A stretch of DNA of 64,000 nt. Origin: Massilia eburnea. GTDB taxonomy: Bacteria; Pseudomonadota; Gammaproteobacteria; Burkholderiales; Burkholderiaceae_D. The notes under the pieces are model-generated. The model made no database searches. It was not told the origin of the DNA and was given only the letters and a program-made list of their open reading frames with translations. Location: assembly GCF_009720745.1 (NCBI RefSeq), contig NZ_WNKX01000026.1, positions 1 through 64,000 on the forward strand, given 5' to 3'. How positions within the stretch are numbered: the first letter of the stretch is position 1; every line of letters starts with the position of its first letter. Below are positions 1 through 9,479 of the stretch, one piece after another. A program made the position numbers and the translations under genes.

Positions 1-1700
1 GGCGCTCGCCGCGCAGCGCGCTGGTCGCCACGGGCAGGACGTGCCACGGCCAGTGCACGTGGCGCCGCCGGCCGCTGCACCGGAGCCTCGCCCACGCCAA
101 GCACCGCCATCGCCGCGGCATCCAGCTTGAACACGCTCACCACCTCCATCAAGCGCGCCGCCTGCTCCTCCAGCGCGGCGGATGCCGCCGCCGCCTCCTC
201 GACCAGCGCCGCGTTCTGCTGCGTCACATGGTCCATCTGGCTGATCGCCATGTTGATCTGGTCGATCCCCGCACTTTGCTCCTGCGTGGCCAGGCTGATC
301 TCCGAAATGATGTCGGTCACCCGTTGCACGCTGCTCACAACCTCGCCCATGGTGGCGCCGGCCTCGCCAACCAGCTTGCTGCCGGCGCCGACCTTTTCCA
401 CCGAATCCCCGATCAATTGCTTGATCTCCTTCGCCGCCGCCGCTGAGCGCTGCGCAAGGTTACGCACTTCCGAAGCCACCACTGCAAACCCACGCCCCTG
501 CTCACCCGCCCGCGCAGCCTCCACCGCCGCATTCAGCGCGAGGATGTTGGTCTGGAACGCAATCCCATCGATCACGCTGATGATGTCCACGATCTTGCTG
601 GACGACTCATTGATCGAATCCATGGTTTCCACCACGCGCGCCACCACCTCCCCGCCCTTGGCTGCCACCGAGGATGCGGTCTTGGCCAGCTGGTTCGCTT
701 GCTGCGCATTGTCCGTGTTATGCCGGACGGTGGACGTCAGCTCCTCCATCGACGAAGCCGTTTCCTCCAGCGAACTGGCCTGCTCCTCGGTACGGCTGGA
801 CAAATCCATATTGCCGGTGGCGATCTCCCTGGTGGCGCTGGCCATGGTATCCGTGCCCTTGCGCACCTGGCCGACCACGCGGATCAAGCCATCGTTCATA
901 TCCTTCAGGGCCTGCAGCAACTGCCCGGTTTCCTCGCGCGTATCGATTGCGATATTACTGGTCAGATCGCCCGCCGCCACCGTCTGCGCCACCTTCACCG
1001 CGGATTCGATCGGCCGCGTGATCGCCATCGCGATATACCAGGCGACGACGATCGCCAGCGCCATGGCAATCAGCGCAGTAGCCACCATCGCACGCTCCGA
1101 TGAAACAACGGCGGCAGTGCCGGACTGGATGGATCCAGTCGCGACACGGTCATTCAGCTCGATGATCTTGTTAAGCGTCTGTTCCGCCTTGGCGAACAGC
1201 GGCTCGGAGGTGTGGTACTGCTGGTAGAACTGAACGAACAGCTCTTTCTGTTTTGCCTCGTCGCTATTGGCAGCCAGCGCCGTCACAATTCCGCCGAGCT
1301 TTGAATCGGCGCCTTTCCAGGCATCCCATTCGCCAACGAACTCCTTCCACAGCACCTCTTCTTCCGCCGTCTGCGGCAAAGGCTCGTACTTTTTCCAGCC
1401 CGCCTGCGCCTTGGCCCACGCCGCATCACGCAACTTCGCCACCTGGGCGAACTTGTCCTGCGCCTTGGCGTCGTTTTCATAGATGGCTGCTTGCAGGGTC
1501 GCCTTGTCGATGGCCGTCTGCCCCTCGCTCAACACGAGCAGGCCATAGATCGACGGCAGGCGCACGACGCCGATCTCATTGACCGATGCACCAACGGTAG
1601 AAATGCCGCGATAGCCGGAAATACCCAATATCGCCAATGCCAGCATCATCACGCCTACCAGCACCGCCAGCTTCCATTTGATCAGGAGGTTCTTGAACAT
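1..1700 (-). CDS. Methyl-accepting chemotaxis protein (partial, C-terminus outside window)
   Basis: Transmembrane chemoreceptor that senses ligands in the periplasm and controls CheA/CheW. The frame opens with ATG at 1698-1700 on the minus strand, behind a purine-rich RBS (AAGGGG), and stays open for 566 codons to the left edge, so the stop is not seen. A first membrane helix lies at about residues 10-30, a four-helix-bundle sensor follows, and a second helix is near residues 200-220. Then come HAMP and the long signalling domain. The conserved hairpin tip is visible (QTNILALNAAVEAARAGEQG), as are Glu/Gln-rich methylation helices (RTEEQASSLEETASSMEEL). The Ala/Pro/Arg-rich tail at the edge is typical of Tsr/Tar-like receptors of Burkholderiales. 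Ligand unknown. It diverges from the lipase gene. Confidence 0.95.
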   Translation of the reverse strand, partial: MFKNLLIKWKLAVLVGVMMLALAILGISGYRGISTVGASVNEIGVVRLPSIYGLLVLSEGQTAIDKATLQAAIYENDAKAQDKFAQVAKLRDAAWAKAQAGWKKYEPLPQTAEEEVLWKEFVGEWDAWKGADSKLGGIVTALAANSDEAKQKELFVQFYQQYHTSEPLFAKAEQTLNKIIELNDRVATGSIQSGTAAVVSSERAMVATALIAMALAIVVAWYIAMAITRPIESAVKVAQTVAAGDLTSNIAIDTREETGQLLQALKDMNDGLIRVVGQVRKGTDTMASATREIATGNMDLSSRTEEQASSLEETASSMEELTSTVRHNTDNAQQANQLAKTASSVAAKGGEVVARVVETMDSINESSSKIVDIISVIDGIAFQTNILALNAAVEAARAGEQGRGFAVVASEVRNLAQRSAAAAKEIKQLIGDSVEKVGAGSKLVGEAGATMGEVVSSVQRVTDIISEISLATQEQSAGIDQINMAISQMDHVTQQNAALVEEAAAASAALEEQAARLMEVVSVFKLDAAAMAVLGVGEAPVQRPAAPRALAVARPARGDQRAARRA

Positions 1701-1946
1701 GGCGTCACCCCTTTCCACTGAGACAACTTTGCCAATATTGTTATTTTTGGTGAGATTGTGCCCTTGCTTTTGGAATATCGAATGTTCTTTACCCAACGTC
1801 AACGATTTAACGTCGCTGCACGCCATCAATACAACAAAGCATTTTGGCACTGAAGGAACCCACCGTGCTATTTCAACAATCTTGCCGCGCGCCTGCGAGC
1901 GAATGCTAGATTGGATTCTCCAACAACCAATCAGCTCGGAGGCCCC
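1701..1946. promoter_or_regulatory. Divergent intergenic region between chemoreceptor and lipase
   Basis: This 246-base gap is clearly more AT-rich than the flanking genes and must hold the promoters of both divergent genes. I found the lipase ribosome binding site (GGAGG, 1938-1942) and the chemoreceptor RBS near 1704-1712. I could not place a convincing sigma-70 or sigma-28 (TAAA-N15-GCCGATAA) promoter. No RNA gene or repeat was seen. Confidence 0.5.
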
Positions 1947-2855
1947 ATGAAGAAGCTTGTCTGGCAGCTGCTATCGGTCCTGTTCATCGCGATGTGTTCA
2001 CTTTCCGCTTCCGCAACCGGCTACACCCAAACACGTTATCCCATCGTCCTCGTTCACGGCCTGTTCGGCTTTGACAGCCTTGGCCCGCTTGAATACTTCT
2101 ACGGCATTCCCGCTGCATTGCGCAGCGGCGGCGCCCAGGTCTACGTGACATCGGTATCCGCCGCCAATAGTACCGAGGTAAGGGGCGAGCAGCTGCTGTT
2201 CCAGGTGCGGCAGATCCTCGCCGCCACCGGGGCGGAAAAGGTGCACCTGATTGGGCATAGCCACGGCGGCCCGACATCGCGCTACGTCGCTTCCGTGCGG
2301 CCCGACCTGATCGCCTCCGTGACGAGCATTGGCGGCGTCAATAAGGGTTCCAGGGTTGCGGACGTGCTGGTCGGCGCGGCGCCGGACCTGGTGTACAGCG
2401 TGGGCGACGCGCTGGGCGGCTTCCTGGACCTGATCAACGGCAGCCCGACGCTTCCGCAAGATGCGCGCGCGGCGGCCCAATCGCTGAGCACCGCCGGCAC
2501 CGCAGCCTTCAACGCCGTCCATCCCGAAGGCCTGCCGGCGACTGCCTGCGGCGAGGGCGCCTACCAGGTCAATGGCGTGTATTACTTCTCCTGGAGCGGC
2601 GCCAAGTCCTATACCAACATCTTTGACCCGGCCGATCCCTTCCTGGCCGTCACGTCCCTGGCTTTTGGCGGCGCCAGGAATGACGGCCTGGTGGCCAGCT
2701 GCTCCAGCCATCTGGGACGAGTCATCCGCGACGATTACCGCATGAACCACCTGGACGAAATCAACCAGATGGTCGGCATCACCGACCTGTTTGAAACGAG
2801 CCCGGTCACGCTTTTCCGCCAGCACGCCAACCGGCTGCAGGGAATGGGCCTGTGA
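1947..2855 (+). CDS. lipA: Secreted triacylglycerol lipase (family I.1/I.2)
   Basis: Extracellular lipase of the Pseudomonas/Burkholderia type, hydrolysing long-chain triacylglycerols. The ATG at 1947 is chosen because it follows GGAGG by four bases and begins a classical signal peptide (residues 1 to about 23, ending SASA). The product is 302 residues, close to the family norm. The oxyanion HGL is at 37-39 and the nucleophile elbow GHSHGG at 103-108 gives Ser105. Asp246 (in NDGLV) and His268 (in MNHLDEINQ) complete the triad. Cys201 and Cys252 are placed to form the family disulphide. The stop overlaps the GTG of the foldase gene, the standard lip-lif arrangement. Such lipases normally leave the cell through a type II secretion system; no complete Gsp set is in this window. 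Confidence 0.95.
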   Translation: MKKLVWQLLSVLFIAMCSLSASATGYTQTRYPIVLVHGLFGFDSLGPLEYFYGIPAALRSGGAQVYVTSVSAANSTEVRGEQLLFQVRQILAATGAEKVHLIGHSHGGPTSRYVASVRPDLIASVTSIGGVNKGSRVADVLVGAAPDLVYSVGDALGGFLDLINGSPTLPQDARAAAQSLSTAGTAAFNAVHPEGLPATACGEGAYQVNGVYYFSWSGAKSYTNIFDPADPFLAVTSLAFGGARNDGLVASCSSHLGRVIRDDYRMNHLDEINQMVGITDLFETSPVTLFRQHANRLQGMGL

Positions 2856-3799
2856 CAGCCAGGGTCCTGTGGGGAATGCTGCTGGCCGCCCTGTTGGCGT
2901 TTGCGCTCTGGGCTGCCGGCGCAGGCGGCCCAGCGCCACAGGGCCCCGTTGGCGGGGCCGCGCCGCGACAGCAGCTCCCGGCCTCGCCGCCGGCCCCTTT
3001 CGTGCCGTCGATGGCCGGTACCCAGCCGGACGGCCGGGTTCAGGCCACTGGCGACAACCTGCGCATCGACGCCGAATTGCGTCACCTGTTTGACTACTAC
3101 CTCTCGGCGCTGGGAGAAACGGAGCTTCCTGCCATCCGCGCCGGTATTGAACAGGAGCTCTCCCGGCGCCTGCAGCCCGCTGCCGCCGCCCAGGCCCGAC
3201 GCCTGCTTGGCCAGTACCTGGCCTACAAACGCGCCCTGTCGGAGGTCGCGGACGGACGGCGCGGGCCGGGTGAAGCCGCTCCCCGCGCCGCGCTGGCCGC
3301 AGCAGCCCGCGGCCGGCTGCTCGCCATGCAGTCCGTGCGCCAGCGCTACTTCACCCCAGCCGAAAGCGCAGGCCTGTTTGGCGACAGCGACGCGCGCGAC
3401 CAGGACGCGGTCGCCCGCCTGGAAGCGATGGATGACAAGACCTTGACGCCGGCCCAGCGCCAGGAACGTCTGGCCGAGGCGGACCGCCGCCTCCCGCCCG
3501 AGCTGCGCGAAGAGCGCGAAGCTCCACTGCGAGTGTTAAAACTCGAGCAACAAGTCGCCAGCGCCCGGGCCGCCGGGGCCAGCGAGGACGATATTTACCG
3601 CCTGCGCGCCAGCGCCATCGACCCGCAGGCAGCCGGCCGCCTGGCGCAGCTCGACCAGGAGCAGGCCGAATGGCAGCGCCGGATTGCCGCCTACCGCGCC
3701 GCAAGCGTCAATTTGGCCGGAAACCAGGCCGCCATCCAGCAGTTGCGGGACCGGCTCTTTACGCCAGGGGAACAAAAACGGCTGGGCGCCTACGAATAA
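2852..3799 (+). CDS. lifO: Lipase-specific foldase (lipase secretion chaperone)
   Basis: Steric chaperone anchored in the inner membrane that folds the upstream lipase in the periplasm before export. The GTG start (2852) overlaps the lipase stop as GTGA. The 315-residue product has one N-terminal membrane helix (about residues 5-22), an Ala/Pro-rich linker (about 25-55) and an extended helical domain. The diagnostic foldase motif RxxFDYxLSAxGE is intact at residues 77-89 (Arg77, Phe80, Asp81, Tyr82). Length and charged helical composition fit the family. It is translationally coupled to lipA and ends 61 bases before mfd. Confidence 0.93.
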   Translation: MTARVLWGMLLAALLAFALWAAGAGGPAPQGPVGGAAPRQQLPASPPAPFVPSMAGTQPDGRVQATGDNLRIDAELRHLFDYYLSALGETELPAIRAGIEQELSRRLQPAAAAQARRLLGQYLAYKRALSEVADGRRGPGEAAPRAALAAAARGRLLAMQSVRQRYFTPAESAGLFGDSDARDQDAVARLEAMDDKTLTPAQRQERLAEADRRLPPELREEREAPLRVLKLEQQVASARAAGASEDDIYRLRASAIDPQAAGRLAQLDQEQAEWQRRIAAYRAASVNLAGNQAAIQQLRDRLFTPGEQKRLGAYE

Positions 3800-3809
3800 G
3801 GGCTTGCAC

Positions 3810-3815
3810 TATAAT
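3810..3815 (+). promoter_or_regulatory. Candidate -10 box upstream of mfd
   Basis: A perfect TATAAT lies 46 bases before the mfd start codon, in the short gap after the foldase gene. No good -35 is visible at normal spacing, so this is a candidate only. Confidence 0.4.
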
Positions 3816-3860
3816 GTGGGGCCAGCACATTAGAGTCATCTTCGTAAGCGTCACCCCTGC

Positions 3861-6800
3861 ATGCCTTTCGACTTCAAAAAAGCCCTTCCCAAGCCCGGCA
3901 ACCGCTTTGCGCTGCCGAACCTGTTCGGCTCCGGCGACGCCTATGCGCTGGCGCAAACCGCCCTTGAACTGAAGGCGCGCGGCCAGATGCTGGCCGTGGT
4001 CGTGGCCCAGGCCAGCGACGGCCAGCGCCTGCTGGCGGAAATTCCCTGGTTCGCCAACGGCGGCCTGCGCTGCCACCTGCTGCCGGACTGGGAAACCCTG
4101 CCATACGACGCATTTTCGCCGCATCAGGACCTGGTATCGGAACGCCTGGCCACCCTGCACGAAATCCAGACCGGCCAGTGCGACGTGGCCATCATCCCCG
4201 CCACCACCGCCCTGGTACGCATGGCGCCGCCCTCTTTCCTGGCCGCCTACACCTTCTTCTTCAAGCAAGGCGAGTCGCTGGACGAGGCAAAACTCAAGTC
4301 GCAACTGACCCTGGCCGGCTACACCCACGTGGCCCAGGTCATGTCGCCCGGCGAATACTCGGTGCGCGGCGGCCTGATCGACCTGTTCCCGATGGGCTCC
4401 TCCCTGCCGTACCGGCTGGACCTGTTCGGCGACACCATCGAAACCATCCGCACCTTCGACGCCGACACCCAGCGCTCGCTATATCCCGTCAAGGAAGTGC
4501 GCCTGCTGCCTGGCCGCGAATTCCCGATGGACGAAGCCTCGCGTACCGCCTTCCGCAGCCGCTGGCGCGAAACCTTTGAAGGCGACCCGTCGCGCTCCGT
4601 GGTCTACAAGGACATCAGCAGCGGCATCGCCTCCGCCGGCATCGAGTACTACCTGCCGCTGTTCTTTGACGAAACCGCGACCTTCTTCGACTACCTGCCT
4701 GCCGAAGCCAGCGTGGCCATGGTGGGCGACATCGACGGCGCCATCAAGCGCTTTTGGGCTGACACCGAATCGCGCTACAGATTCCTGAAGGCCGACCGCG
4801 AGCGCCCTATCCTGCCGCCGCAGGATATCTTCCTGGGCGACGAGCAGTTCTTCGTGCTGGCCAAGCCGCACCCACGCATCGCCATTTCACGCGACATGTC
4901 GCTGCCATCGTCCGAACTGTCGGCCCCGATCCCGAACATCGCTGTCAACCGCCACCTGGACGACCCGCTGACCAACCTGCGCGCCTACCTGATGCAATCC
5001 GGCCGCCGCGTGATGATCTGCGCCGAAACCAATGGCCGCCGCGAGACCCTGCAGCAGTATTTCGCCGAATTCGACCTGTCGCCGGCCCTGATCGAAGGCT
5101 TCGATGGTTTCCTCGCCAGCGACGCCAAGGTCGTATTGGGCGTGTCGCCCCTGCATGCCGGTTTTGAACTGGACGACGGCCTGGCCTTCATCACGGAGAC
5201 CGAACTCTATGCGGGTACCGGCCGCCGCGTCGGCCGCAAGAAGCAGGAAGCCGTCACCCAAGTCGAATCGATGGTGCGCGACCTGTCCGAGCTGAAAATC
5301 GGCGATCCGGTAGTGCACATCAACCACGGCATCGGCCGCTATATGGGCTTGGTCAGCATGGACCTGGGCGAAGGCGAGACCGAATTCCTTCACCTGGAAT
5401 ACGCCAAGGAAAGCAAACTGTATGTGCCGGTATCGCAGCTCCACGTAATCTCGCGCTACTCCGGCGCATCTCCGGACGACGCACCGCTGCACACCCTCGG
5501 CTCCGGCCAATGGGACAAGGCCAAGCGCAAGGCCGCGGAACAGGTACGCGATACCGCCGCCGAACTGCTCAACCTGTACGCCCGCCGCGCCGCCCGCCTG
5601 GGCCATTCGTTCGAGTACTCCTCGCACGACTACGAACGCTTCGCCGACAGCTTCGGCTTCGACGAAACGCCGGACCAGGCGGAAGCCATCGCCAACGTCA
5701 TCAAGGACATGACCTCCGGTAAACCGATGGACCGCCTGGTGTGCGGCGACGTCGGTTTCGGCAAGACCGAAGTGGCGCTGCGCGCCGCCTTCATCGCCGT
5801 CATGGGCGGCAAGCAGGTCGCCATCCTGGCGCCCACGACCCTGCTGGCAGAACAGCACGCACAGACATTCGCCGACCGCTTCGCCGACTGGCCCGTGCGC
5901 ATCGCCGAAATGTCGCGCTTCCGTACCGGCAAAGAAATCGCCAGCGCCATCAAAGGCATGCAGGACGGCACCCTGGACATCGTGATCGGCACCCACAAGC
6001 TGCTGTCGGGCGACGTCAAGTTCGACCGTCTCGGCCTGGTGATCATCGACGAAGAACACCGTTTCGGCGTGCGCCAGAAGGAAGCGCTGAAATCCCTGCG
6101 CGCCGAAGTCGACGTGCTGACGTTGACCGCAACGCCGATCCCGCGGACCCTCGGCATGGCGCTGGAAGGATTACGCGATTTCTCCGTGATCGCCACCGCG
6201 CCGCAGAAGCGCCTGGCGATCAAGACTTTCGTACGCAGCGAAAACGACTCCATCATCCGCGAAGCCGTGCTGCGGGAACTGAAGCGCGGCGGCCAGGTCT
6301 ACTTCCTGCACAATGAAGTGGAAACCATCCAGAACCGCCTGGCAAAGCTGACCGAAATGCTGCCGGAAGCGCGCATCGCAGTCGCCCACGGCCAGATGCA
6401 CGAACGCGACCTGGAAAAAGTAATGCGCGACTTCGTGGCGCAGCGCTACAACATCCTGCTGTGCACCACGATTATCGAAACCGGCATCGACGTGCCGACC
6501 GCAAACACGATCATCATGCACCGCGCGGACAAGTTCGGCCTGGCCCAGCTGCACCAGCTGCGCGGCCGCGTCGGCCGTTCCCACCACCAGGCCTACGCCT
6601 ACCTGCTGGTGACCGACGTGCAAGGACTGACCAAACAAGCGCAGCGCCGCCTCGACGCCATCCAGCAGATGGAAGAACTGGGCTCCGGCTTCTACCTCGC
6701 GATGCACGACCTGGAAATCCGCGGGGCCGGCGAAGTGCTGGGCGAAAACCAGTCCGGCGAAATGCTGGAAGTGGGCTTCCAGCTCTATACAGACATGCTG

Positions 6801-7292
6801 AACGAAGCCGTGCGCGCCCTCAAGGCAGGCAAAGAGCCCGACCTTGCCGCACCGCTGTCCACCACCACCGAAATCAACCTGCACACGCCAGCCCTGCTAC
6901 CAGCGGACTTCTGTGGCGACGTGCACGAACGCCTGTCGATCTACAAACGCCTGGCCAACTGCGAAACCCAAAACGCTATCGACGACCTGCAAGAGGAGCT
7001 GATCGACCGCTTCGGCAAACTGCCCGACCCAGCGAAGGCACTGGTGGAAACCCACCGCCTGCGCATCGCCGCCAAGACCGTCGGCATCGTGAAAATCGAT
7101 GCCCATTCGGAGGCGGCCAACCTGCAGTTCATGCCCAAGCCGCCGATCGACCCGATGCGTATCATCCACCTGATCCAGAACCAGCGCCATATCAAGCTGA
7201 ATGGACAGGACAAGCTCAAGATCACAGCGAATATGCCTGACCTGGCGGCCCGCGTGAACCAGATCAAGACCGCCATCAAACAACTGACATGA
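3861..7292 (+). CDS. mfd: Transcription-repair coupling factor Mfd
   Basis: DNA translocase that removes RNA polymerase stalled at lesions and recruits UvrA. The product has 1143 residues, normal for Mfd. Domains in order: UvrB-like N-terminal module (about 1-350), a CarD-like RNA-polymerase-interacting domain (about 480-560, with VVHINHGIGRY), and a RecG-like SF2 translocase. The translocase shows Walker A GDVGFGKTE (about 628), the Walker B box IIDEEHRFGV (about 728), TATPIPRT, and helicase motifs V/VI around TTIIETGIDVPTANT and QLRGRVGRS. The C-terminal TRCF regulatory domain follows. ATG 3861 gives the usual N-terminus. The stop overlaps serB as ATGA. Confidence 0.97.
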   Translation: MPFDFKKALPKPGNRFALPNLFGSGDAYALAQTALELKARGQMLAVVVAQASDGQRLLAEIPWFANGGLRCHLLPDWETLPYDAFSPHQDLVSERLATLHEIQTGQCDVAIIPATTALVRMAPPSFLAAYTFFFKQGESLDEAKLKSQLTLAGYTHVAQVMSPGEYSVRGGLIDLFPMGSSLPYRLDLFGDTIETIRTFDADTQRSLYPVKEVRLLPGREFPMDEASRTAFRSRWRETFEGDPSRSVVYKDISSGIASAGIEYYLPLFFDETATFFDYLPAEASVAMVGDIDGAIKRFWADTESRYRFLKADRERPILPPQDIFLGDEQFFVLAKPHPRIAISRDMSLPSSELSAPIPNIAVNRHLDDPLTNLRAYLMQSGRRVMICAETNGRRETLQQYFAEFDLSPALIEGFDGFLASDAKVVLGVSPLHAGFELDDGLAFITETELYAGTGRRVGRKKQEAVTQVESMVRDLSELKIGDPVVHINHGIGRYMGLVSMDLGEGETEFLHLEYAKESKLYVPVSQLHVISRYSGASPDDAPLHTLGSGQWDKAKRKAAEQVRDTAAELLNLYARRAARLGHSFEYSSHDYERFADSFGFDETPDQAEAIANVIKDMTSGKPMDRLVCGDVGFGKTEVALRAAFIAVMGGKQVAILAPTTLLAEQHAQTFADRFADWPVRIAEMSRFRTGKEIASAIKGMQDGTLDIVIGTHKLLSGDVKFDRLGLVIIDEEHRFGVRQKEALKSLRAEVDVLTLTATPIPRTLGMALEGLRDFSVIATAPQKRLAIKTFVRSENDSIIREAVLRELKRGGQVYFLHNEVETIQNRLAKLTEMLPEARIAVAHGQMHERDLEKVMRDFVAQRYNILLCTTIIETGIDVPTANTIIMHRADKFGLAQLHQLRGRVGRSHHQAYAYLLVTDVQGLTKQAQRRLDAIQQMEELGSGFYLAMHDLEIRGAGEVLGENQSGEMLEVGFQLYTDMLNEAVRALKAGKEPDLAAPLSTTTEINLHTPALLPADFCGDVHERLSIYKRLANCETQNAIDDLQEELIDRFGKLPDPAKALVETHRLRIAAKTVGIVKIDAHSEAANLQFMPKPPIDPMRIIHLIQNQRHIKLNGQDKLKITANMPDLAARVNQIKTAIKQLT

Positions 7293-8152
7293 ACAACGAC
7301 ATGACCATGAACCTTGTGCTGCAAGGCGTCGGCGACTGCGCCGCCCGCCTGCAGCGCATCGCCGCCCTGACCGCACCGCAGCGCGTCGTAACGATCAACG
7401 AAAGCGCCCTGCGCTGCGAAGGTATCAGCTACACCCCAGCCCTGCGCCAGACCATCGAGATCGCCGCCCAGGCCGCGCAGCTGGATGCCACCTACATGAT
7501 GGGCGTGCGCCGCCTGGACGAGTTCAAGCTGGTGGCAATGGATATGGATTCGACCCTGATCACCATCGAGTGCATCGACGAAATCGCCGACATGCAAGGC
7601 CTCAAGCCACAAGTGGCCGAGATCACCGAAGCCGCCATGCGCGGCGAACTGGATTTCGCGGAGAGCCTGAAGCGCCGGGTCGCCCTGCTGGAAGGCCTGG
7701 ACGCCTCAGCGCTGGAGCGCGTCTACGAAGAACGCCTGCGCCTGTCGATGGGCGCTGAAGAAATGCTGCAGGCGGTGCAAGCAGCCGGCCTGAAAACCCT
7801 GCTGGTGTCCGGCGGCTTCACCTTCTTCACCGACCGCCTGAGGCCGCGCCTCAAGCTCGATTACACCCGCGCCAACGAACTTGAGGTCGTGGACGGCAAG
7901 CTGACCGGCAAGGTGATCGGCGAGATCGTCGACGCCGACGTCAAGCGCAAGACCGTCGAACACGTCTGCGCTTCAATGGGCATCCGCACCGAGCAAGCCA
8001 TCGTCATGGGCGACGGCGCCAACGACCTCAAGATGATGTCGATCGCCGGCCTCTCAGTCGCGTTCCGCGCCAAGCCCGTGGTGCGCGAACAAGCCAGCGT
8101 CGCCTTCAACTACGTCGGCCTCGACGGCATCCTCAACCTGCTAACACACTAA
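7289..8152 (+). CDS. serB: Phosphoserine phosphatase
   Basis: Last step of serine biosynthesis: O-phosphoserine to serine plus phosphate. A HAD-family enzyme of 287 residues. The nucleophile motif DMDST has Asp85 and Asp87, the conserved Ser lies in LVSGGFTFF, and the Mg-binding motif is MGDGANDLKM. An N-terminal ACT-like region of about 75 residues precedes the HAD fold. The ATG at 7289 overlaps the mfd stop (ATGA); in-frame ATGs at 7301 and 7307 are alternatives. The stop touches a perfect palindrome that probably terminates transcription. Confidence 0.95.
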   Translation: MNNDMTMNLVLQGVGDCAARLQRIAALTAPQRVVTINESALRCEGISYTPALRQTIEIAAQAAQLDATYMMGVRRLDEFKLVAMDMDSTLITIECIDEIADMQGLKPQVAEITEAAMRGELDFAESLKRRVALLEGLDASALERVYEERLRLSMGAEEMLQAVQAAGLKTLLVSGGFTFFTDRLRPRLKLDYTRANELEVVDGKLTGKVIGEIVDADVKRKTVEHVCASMGIRTEQAIVMGDGANDLKMMSIAGLSVAFRAKPVVREQASVAFNYVGLDGILNLLTH

Positions 8153-8220
8153 AAGTCGGGGTCAGCTCTGGCAATCGGACATTTTAGTCTCGTGAGAAGC
8201 CAGAGCTGACCCCGACTTTT
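8151..8220. repeat. Perfect 22-bp inverted repeat between convergent genes (terminator-like, GGGGTCAGCTCTG family)
   Basis: The left arm 8151-8172 and right arm 8199-8220 are exact reverse complements over 22 bases, with a 26-base loop. The left arm starts with AAAA and the right arm ends with TTTT, so the RNA from either strand forms a strong stem followed by U residues. It lies exactly between the serB stop and the stop of the convergent CoA transferase, so it can act as a bidirectional terminator. The GGTCAG core recalls the GGTCAGACC repeats elsewhere in the window. Confidence 0.85.
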
Positions 8221-9412
8221 AAGCTACAACTCCGCGCTGGCGGAGGGCGGCAATGTCGGCTGCTGCCACGCCCAGCGCTGACAGCACGCTGTCGGTGTGC
8301 TCGCCAAGCGTTGGGCCTTGCCAGCGCACTTCGCCTGGGGTTTCGGATAGCTTGGGCACGATGCCGGGCATTTTCACGTGCACGCCATCGGGGAGCTCGG
8401 TATCGAGCAGCATGTCGCGCGCCTGGTAGTGCGGGTCGGCGACGATGTCCTTGACCGAATAGATGCGCCCTGCCGGCACTTCCGCGCGTTCCAGCACTGC
8501 CAGCACCTCGTCGATCGAGTGCGCGGAGGTCCAGCCGGCGATTGCGGCATCGATTAATGTCTCTTGTGCGGCACGGCCGTCGTTTTGGGCGAATTGCGGG
8601 TCTTCCGCCATGTCGGCACGGCCGATCGCGTGCATCAGGCGCTTGTAGATCGGGTTGCTGTTGCCTGCGATGACCACGTAAGAACCATCGCGCGTCGGGT
8701 AAGTGTTGGAGGGGGCGATGCCCGGCAAGGCGCCGCCGCTGCGTTCGCGCACGTGTCCCAGCAAGTCGTATTCGGGCACCAGGGATTCCATCAGGTTGAA
8801 GACGCTTTCGACCAGCGATACGTCCACCACCTGGCCGTCGCCATTGCCCATCTTGACGCGCAGGACCGACATCAGCGCGCCCATCACCGCGTGCAAGGAT
8901 GCCAGCGAATCACCGAGGCTTACGCCAACGCGGGCCGGCACGCCGCCCGCTTCGCCAGTGGTGTAGCGGATGCCGCCCATCGCTTCGCCAATCGCACCAA
9001 AGCCGGGGCGGTCCTTGTAGGGGCCGGTCTGGCCGTAGCCGGAAATACGCACCATGGTCAATTTCGGGTTCAGCGCATGCAGCACATCCCAGCCCAGGCC
9101 CAGTTTTTCCAGCGCGCCGGGTTTCATGTTCTCGATCAGCACGTCGGCGTCAGCGCACAGCTGCTTGACCAGGGCAATGCCTTCCGGCGCTTTCAGGTTG
9201 ATGGAGATGGATTTCTTGTTGCGCGACTGCAGGTACCACCACAGCGACGTCCCTTTGTGCAGCTTGCGCCATTTTCGGATCGGGTCGCCCTCGCCCGGCG
9301 CTTCGACCTTGATCACTTCGGCCCCGAACTCCGCCATCAGCCGCGCCGCGAAAGGCGCCGCGATCAGCGTCCCGATTTCGATAACCTTGATTCCTTGTAA
9401 CGGACCTGCCAT
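8219..9412 (-). CDS. CaiB/BaiF (class III) CoA transferase
   Basis: Family III CoA transferase moving CoA between carboxylic acids; substrate not predictable from sequence. The product is 397 residues with the family N-terminus GIKVIEIGTLIAAPFAAR, the segment GAEVIKVEAPGEGDP and NKKSISINLK. The catalytic Asp of formyl-CoA transferase corresponds to the Asp in SLGDSLASLHAVMGAL. It is transcribed alone, convergent with serB and divergent from the GFA gene. The stop lies inside the right arm of the palindrome. It may serve the acyl-CoA metabolism encoded around 52-63 kb, but nothing nearby links it. Confidence 0.92.
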   Translation of the reverse strand: MAGPLQGIKVIEIGTLIAAPFAARLMAEFGAEVIKVEAPGEGDPIRKWRKLHKGTSLWWYLQSRNKKSISINLKAPEGIALVKQLCADADVLIENMKPGALEKLGLGWDVLHALNPKLTMVRISGYGQTGPYKDRPGFGAIGEAMGGIRYTTGEAGGVPARVGVSLGDSLASLHAVMGALMSVLRVKMGNGDGQVVDVSLVESVFNLMESLVPEYDLLGHVRERSGGALPGIAPSNTYPTRDGSYVVIAGNSNPIYKRLMHAIGRADMAEDPQFAQNDGRAAQETLIDAAIAGWTSAHSIDEVLAVLERAEVPAGRIYSVKDIVADPHYQARDMLLDTELPDGVHVKMPGIVPKLSETPGEVRWQGPTLGEHTDSVLSALGVAAADIAALRQRGVVA

Positions 9413-9479
9413 CTGCGCACTCCCCTTGCAATTGCATTATCATTAACGCCTAGTCAAATATTTTAACCGGAGGCGGAAA

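Noticed and set aside
127-1227. Long plus-strand open frame opposite the chemoreceptor
   Set aside because: Its translation is Ser/Ala/Thr-rich with no family pattern, and the minus strand reads as a complete chemoreceptor domain order.
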